Source of the DNA: Planctomycetota bacterium
GTDB taxonomy: Bacteria > Planctomycetota > Phycisphaerae > WQYP01 > JAJZKY01
Length of the DNA: 12,436 bases
Assembly (NCBI GenBank): GCA_021803885.1
Contig: JAJZKY010000054.1
Span: 1-12,436, forward strand
Direction of reading: 5' to 3'
The notes beneath the pieces were generated by a model. The model was not told the DNA's origin and did not search any database. It was given only the letters and a program-made list of their open reading frames with translations. Shown one piece after another: positions 1-6,466 of the stretch (position 1 is the first letter of the stretch; each line of letters opens with the position of its first letter). The position numbers were made by a program, and so were the translations under genes.

Positions 1-1052
1 TTGCCGTCCTTGGCCGCGGCATACAACACGCGCGAGTAGCCCAGCAGCAGCGAGAAGATGGAGGCGAAGGCCGTCCACACGATCAGCACGGCCATCCAGC
101 GGCCCGCCGTTGCGCCATATAATCGCGCCATCAAAACCGCAACCACCGAGCTGCCCAGGCTGGCGCGGCGCGCGTCCACAATCTGTTGCCACGGCAGCAC
201 GCCCAGCACGCTCAGATTCATCGCCAGATACAACACGGCCACCAGCACGATGGAGAGCAACACGGCGCGTGGAATCGTGCGTTGCGGCGCGCGCACTTCT
301 CCGCCAAGAAAACAAACCGCGTAGTAGCCCCAATAATCGTAGGTGGCCAGCAACGTGGCCGCGCCCAGTCCCAGAAAAAATTGGCGAGAGAGATGGAATG
401 CGTTCGGTGGAAAGGAAAACGCCAGCGCGGGATGAAAGTGCGTGGCTCCGGCAACCAGCACCCAGCCCAGCGCGGCCAACACGCCCACAGCCAGCAGCAG
501 CGCGATGCGGCCCGCGCCGCGAATGCCGCGATAGAGCAGCGCCACAGCCAGCCAACAGGCGGCCACGGCCAACAGCACGCTGTGGTCGCGCACCACCGGC
601 ATCCACAGGGGCAGGTGCGCCAGCGGCCCGAAGGGTTGCCGCAGCGCGGGCATCAGATAACTCGCGTAGGCGGCCAATCCAATGCAGCCGGAGGCGATCG
701 ACAACGGCGCGCTCAGCGCCAGTTGCCAGACGTAGAGGAATGAGAAAAATCTTCCATCGCGCGTGCCGTAGATTTCACGCAGATACACATACGAGCCGCC
801 CGCCTGCGGCAACGCCGCGCCCAACTCCGCCCAGACCATGCCATCGCATAGCGCCAGCAACGCACCCAGCAGCCAGCCCAGCATCGCCTGCGGCCCGCCC
901 ATGGCGGCGACCACCAACGGCAGCGTGATGAACGGTCCCACGCCGATCATCTCCAACAGGTTCAGCGCCACAGCCTGCGGCAAGCCAATGCCGCGCACCA
1001 GCCCATCGCCCTGCGACGCGGGGGTTTCGCTGTTGGAGGAGTTCGATGGCAT
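1..1052 (-). CDS. APC-family amino-acid permease (3' end cut by window edge)
   Basis: This is an inner-membrane secondary transporter of the amino acid-polyamine-organocation superfamily, probably importing or exchanging an amino acid; the substrate cannot be read from the sequence. The first 350 codons are present and the frame runs off the left edge without a stop. Family members are about 420-480 residues, so roughly 80-120 residues are missing. Helix 1 carries the unwound Gly motif MIGVGPF (residues 35-41). Residues 75-91 hold AELGAALPQAGGSYVYL, the hallmark 'AELG..P..GG.Y.Y' of this family. The visible C-terminal part ends with LLLGYSRVLYAAAKDG, also typical. The rest is mainly long hydrophobic helices. 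ATG at 1052 was chosen because the APC core starts about 20 residues later. No Shine-Dalgarno sequence precedes it. The gene diverges from the ArsB-type permease. Family call is firm, substrate unknown. Confidence 0.88.
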   Translation of the reverse strand, partial: MPSNSSNSETPASQGDGLVRGIGLPQAVALNLLEMIGVGPFITLPLVVAAMGGPQAMLGWLLGALLALCDGMVWAELGAALPQAGGSYVYLREIYGTRDGRFFSFLYVWQLALSAPLSIASGCIGLAAYASYLMPALRQPFGPLAHLPLWMPVVRDHSVLLAVAACWLAVALLYRGIRGAGRIALLLAVGVLAALGWVLVAGATHFHPALAFSFPPNAFHLSRQFFLGLGAATLLATYDYWGYYAVCFLGGEVRAPQRTIPRAVLLSIVLVAVLYLAMNLSVLGVLPWQQIVDARRASLGSSVVAVLMARLYGATAGRWMAVLIVWTAFASIFSLLLGYSRVLYAAAKDG

Positions 1053-1123
1053 GCGCACGCTTGGATTGTATCGGCTGGCACACATCGCGGCGCATTGCAG
1101 CGCTCTGCGACAATCAAAGCTGC
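1053..1123. promoter_or_regulatory. Divergent intergenic region between the APC permease and the ArsB-type permease
   Basis: These 71 bp must hold the start signals of both permeases. On the minus strand TACAAT (rc of 1065-1070) is a good -10 hexamer only 12 bp from the APC ATG. That would give an almost leaderless mRNA, in keeping with the absence of a Shine-Dalgarno sequence. I see no convincing -35 at the standard spacing and no clear plus-strand promoter, so this is tentative. Confidence 0.3.
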
Positions 1124-2377
1124 ATGTCCGCACACGCTGCAACCGCCGTCTGGCTCGTAAGCCTTACCGTGATCGCGCTCATCCTGCTGCGCCCGCGCCG
1201 CATTCCCGAGTATGTTTGGGCCACGCTGGGCGCGTGCGTGTTGATCGCTGCGCGTTGGGTGCCGTTGCGACAGGCGCTTGGCTCCGTCCGCGAGGGCGAG
1301 AATGTCTACTTGTTTTTGAGCGGCATGATGCTACTGGCCGAAGTGGCCCGGCTGCATGGCGTCTTTGACTGGCTGGCGGCACAGGCCATGCAGCACGCGC
1401 GCGGATCGCGGCTGCGGCTCTTCGCACTGGTGTATGGGGTGGGCGTGTTGGTGACGGCGCTGCTGTCCAACGACACCACCGCCGTGGTGCTGACGCCTGC
1501 GGTGTTGGCCGTGGTGCGGCGTGGAAAGATTCCGCCACTGCCCTATCTCTTCGCCTGCGCCTTCGTCGCCAATGCGGCCAGCTTTGTGCTGCCCATTTCC
1601 AATCCGGCAAATCTTGTGGTCTTTGACAATCATCTGCCGCCGCTGGCGCTCTGGCTGCACCGATTTTTGCTGCCGTCGGCGCTCAGCATCGGCGCAACGT
1701 TGCTGCTGCTCTACGTACATAGTCGCGCGCAGTTACGCGAAGCGATTGCAACGAGAGACGTGCCCGTTGTGCTCAGCGCATCCGGCCGACGCGCAGCCGT
1801 GGGCATCGTAGTGGCGGCGGCGCTGTTGTTGTTCATCTCCGCCGCAGGCCGTCCGCTGGGTCCGCCGACCTGTGCCGTGGCACTGCTGGTTTTATTGCTG
1901 AGCGGTGCGCCCGGTTTTCGTGGAACTTTGACTGCGGTGCGCGATGTCTCCTGGGGCGTGTTGCCCCTGGTGGCCAGCTTGTTTGTTTTGGTGGGAGCGT
2001 TGAATCACGCAGGAGCGTTGCCGCTGGCCGTCTTCGCACTGCACCGCGTGGCCGCATGGTCACGCCCCTTGGGAGCATTGGCCGCAGCCTTTGGCGTGGG
2101 CCTGGCGGCGAACCTGCTCAACAATCTGCCGGTAGGGTTGATTGGCGCAGCAGCCACGCAGGCTGCTGGAGCCTCGCCGCTGCTGCATGGTGCTGTCCTG
2201 CTGGGAATTGATCTGGGGCCGAACCTGTCGGTGACCGGTTCGCTGGCGACAATTTTGTGGCTGATCGCCCTGCGCCGCGAGGGCATTGAGGTAAGCGCGG
2301 GCCGCTTTCTGCGCGCCGGATTGCTGGTGATGCCGCCCGTGCTGCTGCTTGCCGTGCTCGCACTGGGCTGGCGCTAA
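1124..2377 (+). CDS. arsB: ArsB-type anion permease (arsenite/ion transporter superfamily)
   Basis: A 417-residue polytopic inner-membrane protein, close in length to E. coli ArsB (429). ArsB expels arsenite, or antimonite, driven by proton-motive force alone or with the ATPase ArsA. Visible family motifs are SNDTTAVVLTP (residues 115-125), the helix-hairpin signature SFVLPISNPANLVVFD (153-168), NNLPVGLIGAAAT in the second half, and GIDLGPNLSVTGSLATILWL near the end, which closely resembles the ArsB 'GVDLGP..TP.GSLATLLWL' block. The frame is open upstream to 1046, but the ATG at 1124 fits the first membrane helix; the 26 extra residues look non-coding and overlap the divergent gene. No arsR, arsC or arsA lies nearby, so arsenite as substrate is an inference from family; related NhaD/DASS-like anion transporters are the alternative. 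The gene ends 5 bp before the convergent HIT gene, with no terminator between them. Confidence 0.78.
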   Translation: MSAHAATAVWLVSLTVIALILLRPRRIPEYVWATLGACVLIAARWVPLRQALGSVREGENVYLFLSGMMLLAEVARLHGVFDWLAAQAMQHARGSRLRLFALVYGVGVLVTALLSNDTTAVVLTPAVLAVVRRGKIPPLPYLFACAFVANAASFVLPISNPANLVVFDNHLPPLALWLHRFLLPSALSIGATLLLLYVHSRAQLREAIATRDVPVVLSASGRRAAVGIVVAAALLLFISAAGRPLGPPTCAVALLVLLLSGAPGFRGTLTAVRDVSWGVLPLVASLFVLVGALNHAGALPLAVFALHRVAAWSRPLGALAAAFGVGLAANLLNNLPVGLIGAAATQAAGASPLLHGAVLLGIDLGPNLSVTGSLATILWLIALRREGIEVSAGRFLRAGLLVMPPVLLLAVLALGWR

Positions 2378-2382
2378 GGAAC

Positions 2383-2733
2383 CTATCCCGGAGGCCAACG
2401 CAGCGTGCGCCCCGCCAATAAATGCAGATGGAGATGATCCACCGTCTGCCCGCCGTCTGAGCCGCTATTGAACACTGCGCGAAATCCATTGCGCCACTGC
2501 AACCGCTCCGCCAACTGCGCCGCAACCTGCAAGAGATGGCCCAGCACCGCAGTGTCCTGTGGCGTTGCCTGTGCCAGGGAAGGAATGTGTTGGCGCGGAA
2601 CCAGCAGCAAATGGGTGGGAGCTTGCGGATTCAGATCCGGAAAAGCAACACAAAGTGAATCCTCATACTCCAAGCGCGCTGGGATTTCCTTGTTGGCAAT
2701 TTTGCAAAAAATACAATCGGGGCCAGTGCTCAT
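2383..2733 (-). CDS. hinT: HIT-family (HinT-like) nucleotide-binding hydrolase
   Basis: A 116-residue cytosolic histidine-triad protein, the usual length of bacterial HinT (about 115-120). HinT proteins hydrolyse purine nucleoside phosphoramidates and aminoacyl-adenylates such as lysyl-AMP. The N-terminus carries CIFCKI with Cys7 and Cys10, the zinc-type Cys pair common in bacterial members. It is followed by KEIPAR and the HLLLVPRQHI strand (41-50), in which His49 is conserved. The catalytic triad DHLHLHLLAGR contains His100, His102 and His104; the middle His is the nucleophile in the family. GSDGGQTVDHLHLHLL matches the canonical 'G..(A/G)GQ.V.H.H.H.(L/I)' block. No strong ribosome-binding site precedes the ATG, but a six-codon reading frame starts at 2750 and its stop overlaps this ATG. 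The gene lies about 98 bp downstream of pstS, beyond the pstS terminator, so it is probably transcribed separately. Confidence 0.93.
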   Translation of the reverse strand: MSTGPDCIFCKIANKEIPARLEYEDSLCVAFPDLNPQAPTHLLLVPRQHIPSLAQATPQDTAVLGHLLQVAAQLAERLQWRNGFRAVFNSGSDGGQTVDHLHLHLLAGRTLRWPPG

Positions 2734-2774
2734 GCTTGCGATTTTCTCATGGAATCCGCGATCGCACTGCGCAA

Positions 2775-2804
2775 GAAAAACGGCGCGGGGGTTGCCGCGC
2801 CGTT
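2775..2804 (-). terminator. Rho-independent terminator of pstS
   Basis: In the minus-strand transcript AACGGCGCGG pairs perfectly with CCGCGCCGTT around a 6-nt loop (arms 2795-2804 and 2779-2788). The stem runs straight into a U-run (rc of 2776-2780). It sits 27 bp after the pstS stop. A GC-rich 10-bp stem followed by U's is a textbook intrinsic terminator. Confidence 0.88.
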
Positions 2805-2831
2805 CCGATTCCTACCAGCTGGGAATCCGCG

Positions 2832-3902
2832 TTACGGGATCGCCTGCCCACCGGCCAGCATGTTGTCGAGCTGCTGCTTGTCGAAGGCCTGTACGCTCTC
2901 TGGCAGCGGCGCGTAGTTCAACGTGCCAGCCACTGCTTGTCCGTTGGAGATGATGTACTGAATGAACTTTTTCAACTCCGCACGCTTGGCCTTGTCGGTA
3001 CCATCCTTCGGCACCAGCAGGAAGGTCAACCCAGAGATCGGGTAGGCATCCGGCGCGGTGGCTGGGGAGTTGACGATGGGCGTGCGCGGATCCGCCGCGA
3101 TGACCGCCTTGTCGCCGTCGATCGCCGCCGAGGTGCTGGCGATGCTGGGCTGCACAAAGTTGCCGGCCAGGTTCTGCACTGCGGCCACGGGCAGGTTGTT
3201 CTGCACCGCGTAGGCCAGCTCCACGTAACCGATGGCACCCACCGCGTTGTTCACCTGTCCGGTGACGCCTTCATTGCCCTTGCCACCCAAGCCCACCGGC
3301 CAGTTCACGGATGTGCCAAAGCCAATCTTGCTCTTCCACTCCGGGCTAATCGCGCTCAGATATTCGGTGTAGATGCCCGTGGTACCGCTGCCATCGGCGC
3401 GATGCACAACCACGATCGGCAGCTTTGGCAGCTTGACGCCCGGGTTGGCCTTGGTGATCTCCGCATCCTGCCACGACTTGATCGTGCCCAGATAGATGCC
3501 GGCAATGGCGGCGGCCGTCAGGTGCAGCGGCTGCTTCACATCCGGCAAATTGTAGGTGATGCAAACCGGGCCGGCCGTCTCCGGAATCTGCAACAGCGCG
3601 GGCATGGTCTTCAACTGCTCATCGGTCAGGGCCACGTCGCTGGCGCCAAAGTCCACCGTGCCGACGCGCACCTGTTGAATGCCGCCGCCGGAGCCGATCG
3701 ACTGATAGTTGATGCGCGTGTTGGGATTGGCCTGCTGATACTCGGCGATCCAATGCGTCATGGCTGGATACACAAAGGTGCTGCCCGCGCCAGAGAGCGC
3801 GATCGTCTGCGTCTTGGGGCCATTGTCGTTGGACTTGCAGGCGGTGAGCAGCAGCGGGAGCAGGAAGCTTGCGGATGCAACAAGCAGAGATTTGCGAAGC
3901 AC
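2832..3902 (-). CDS. pstS: PstS: phosphate ABC transporter substrate-binding lipoprotein
   Basis: A periplasmic high-affinity phosphate-binding protein that hands phosphate to the PstCAB transporter. It has 356 residues, the usual length. The GTG at 3902 was chosen: GGAGGA lies just upstream, and the product then starts with a short basic segment (LRK), a hydrophobic stretch and the lipobox LTAC with Cys22, so the mature protein is a lipoprotein. The frame stays open to 4175, but that extension overlaps pepA and would bury the signal peptide. Phosphate-contact segments are visible: GAGSTF (38-43), IGSGGGIQQV (69-78), FGASDV (85-90) and HRADGSGTTG (167-176). VGAIGYVELAYA (221-232) is the second-domain signature. 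Neither pstC, pstA, pstB nor phoU adjoins it in this window. A structured upstream region with a Pho-box-like repeat suggests control by phosphate starvation, unproven. Confidence 0.95.
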   Translation of the reverse strand: MLRKSLLVASASFLLPLLLTACKSNDNGPKTQTIALSGAGSTFVYPAMTHWIAEYQQANPNTRINYQSIGSGGGIQQVRVGTVDFGASDVALTDEQLKTMPALLQIPETAGPVCITYNLPDVKQPLHLTAAAIAGIYLGTIKSWQDAEITKANPGVKLPKLPIVVVHRADGSGTTGIYTEYLSAISPEWKSKIGFGTSVNWPVGLGGKGNEGVTGQVNNAVGAIGYVELAYAVQNNLPVAAVQNLAGNFVQPSIASTSAAIDGDKAVIAADPRTPIVNSPATAPDAYPISGLTFLLVPKDGTDKAKRAELKKFIQYIISNGQAVAGTLNYAPLPESVQAFDKQQLDNMLAGGQAIP

Positions 3903-3986
3903 AGTTCCTCCAGACGGCAGGCCGCCGTCGCGATCAGGTTTGGTTGCCCGGGCGGACTGCACACGATCTGCGCTTCCGCCCTCCCT

Positions 3987-4020
3987 CCGGTGTAGCACCG
4001 GCATGTGAACAACAGGTAAA
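3987..4020 (-). promoter_or_regulatory. Candidate Pho-box-like direct repeat and hairpin upstream of pstS
   Basis: Reading towards pstS, TTTACCT-GTTG-TTCACAT (rc of 4003-4020) is two 7-mers matching at 5 of 7 positions with 11-bp periodicity, the geometry of PhoB/PhoP-type boxes. Immediately downstream is a perfect inverted repeat CCGGTG-CTA-CACCGG (3987-4001) which contains TGCTACAC, a possible extended -10. The start codon lies about 85 bp further on. The sequence does not match the E. coli Pho consensus closely, so this is a candidate based on position and periodicity. Confidence 0.35.
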
Positions 4021-4053
4021 TTCCCTGCGCCTACTTGCGGAAAACAGGAGAAT

Positions 4054-4057
<4 letters not shown>
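4016..4057. repeat. 12-bp inverted repeat spanning the pepA stop codon
   Basis: GTAAATTCCCTG (4016-4027) pairs with CAGG-A-GAATTTAC (4045-4057), giving 12 base pairs with one bulged A and a 17-nt loop that itself has a 3-bp CGC/GCG stem. One arm contains the TAA stop of pepA and the other overlaps the Pho-box-like repeat of pstS. There is no U-run after it in either direction, so it is not a standard terminator. It may be an mRNA 3'-end structure or an operator between pepA and pstS. Confidence 0.5.
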
Positions 4058-5631
<1,574 letters not shown>

Positions 5632-5696
5632 CTGGAATCTGTTTCCTTCCCTTTGGGTTGCATGCAATTTTTGTGTTCGGATGAAGCGGGTTCGCT

Positions 5697-6227
5697 CTAG
5701 CTGCGCCGTTTGCTAGCCGCGACCGCAGCTTGCGCCTCACGGTCGGCCTCGCGCTTGCGCTCGGTCTCGCGCTTGTCCCAGGTCTGCTTGCCTTTGGCCA
5801 CGGCCAGTTCGCACTTCACGCGCCCGTTGCGAAAGTACAGCCGTGTCGGAATCAGCGTCAGTCCCTTCACCTGGATCTTGCCGAAGAGCTTGCGCAGCTC
5901 CTCGCTGTGCAGAAGCAGCTTGCGCGTGCGTGTGGCCTCATGACTGGCATATCCGCTGTGGGAGTAGGCGCCAATATGCGCATTCAGCAGATACGCTTCG
6001 CCCGCTTTCACGATGCCATAGGCATCCTTCAAATTGGCCTTGCCCTCGCGAATGGACTTCACTTCGGTGCCGCGCAGCACCAACCCCGCCTCCATCTTGT
6101 CCAGAAAAAAGTAATTGTGCGAGGCCGACCGGTTCACCGCAGCATCGCGCTCGCCGGAGGCAACCGGATCGCGGGGCTTCGGCTTCTTTGTCGGGGCGGA
6201 AGTGGTGGGGACTGCAGTGCGCGCCAT
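5697..6227 (-). CDS. smpB: SmpB: tmRNA-binding trans-translation protein
   Basis: SmpB binds the tRNA-like domain of tmRNA (ssrA) and takes it to stalled ribosomes, where the nascent peptide is tagged for degradation. The protein has 176 residues from the ATG at 6227. The core begins with NRSASHNYFFLDKMEAG, followed by LRGTEVKSIREGKANLKDAY, which is diagnostic. The family's LLLH.EL.KL motif and 'G.TLIP..LYF..GRVK.ELA.AKGK' segment follow. The tail (about 150-176) reads WDKRETERKREADREA and so on, the Lys/Arg-rich part that enters the mRNA channel. An extra N-terminal stretch of about 30 residues rich in Ala, Thr, Pro and Lys precedes the core, making it longer than the common 150-160. The frame is open to 6326 but those residues overlap the divergent promoter region. 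I looked for ssrA beside it and found none in the window. Confidence 0.97.
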   Translation of the reverse strand: MARTAVPTTSAPTKKPKPRDPVASGERDAAVNRSASHNYFFLDKMEAGLVLRGTEVKSIREGKANLKDAYGIVKAGEAYLLNAHIGAYSHSGYASHEATRTRKLLLHSEELRKLFGKIQVKGLTLIPTRLYFRNGRVKCELAVAKGKQTWDKRETERKREADREAQAAVAASKRRS

Positions 6228-6314
6228 GCTCAAAGACCTGAAAATGTATGCTAGCACGCAGGGTTGCCCTCGCTGAGTCATCCAGCAGGAAACCGGGGAA
6301 ACCAGGCCCGCGAG

Positions 6315-6323
6315 TGCTATACT
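6315..6323 (+). promoter_or_regulatory. Extended -10 promoter element for the secretin operon
   Basis: TGCTATACT in the 236-bp divergent gap gives a TG-N extended -10 with hexamer TATACT (6318-6323), one mismatch from TATAAT. There is no convincing -35 about 17 bp upstream, which extended -10 promoters can tolerate. Transcription would start near 6330 and leave a leader of about 135 nt before the GTG at 6464. Confidence 0.45.
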
Positions 6324-6415
6324 CAACCAGAAATTGCGCTTGGGAGCGACGGCCCATCGCGGCTGCCTCCGCTGGATGCCATTTTCGCTTTCATAGGCGC
6401 ATTCACAACGCGGCC

Positions 6416-6433
6416 ATCCTGCGCGCGCAGGAT
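6416..6433. repeat. 18-bp perfect palindrome in the secretin leader
   Basis: ATCCTGCGCGCGCAGGAT is identical to its own reverse complement. As RNA it folds into a 7-bp stem with a 4-nt loop that ends 30 nt before the secretin start codon. As DNA it could be a dimeric regulator's operator. No U-run follows, so it is not a terminator. Confidence 0.7.
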
Positions 6434-6452
6434 CAACCCGAGACCGCCATCC

Positions 6453-6466
6453 GAGGTGAACCGGTG
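6453..6466 (+). promoter_or_regulatory. Ribosome-binding site that fixes the GTG start of the secretin
   Basis: GAGG (6453-6456) followed by seven bases and GTG (6464-6466) is the only well-placed Shine-Dalgarno sequence near the start of the signal peptide. It favours GTG 6464 over the frame-open ATG at 6248. Confidence 0.65.

Noticed and set aside
110..928. 272-codon plus-strand open frame in the first kilobase
   Set aside because: It is extremely Arg/Pro-rich and lies opposite the clearly recognisable APC permease reading frame.
2559..3995. 478-codon plus-strand open frame opposite pstS and the start of hinT
   Set aside because: It has no recognisable domain and an unnatural composition, and it is fully explained as the shadow of pstS.
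6248..6463. N-terminal extension of the secretin to an ATG at 6248
   Set aside because: It would precede the signal peptide with 72 unrelated residues and run through the promoter and palindrome; the GTG at 6464 has a proper Shine-Dalgarno sequence.
5632..6463. ssrA (tmRNA) or tRNA gene near smpB
   Set aside because: I looked for a tRNA-like acceptor and T-arm with a CCA end on both strands and found none.
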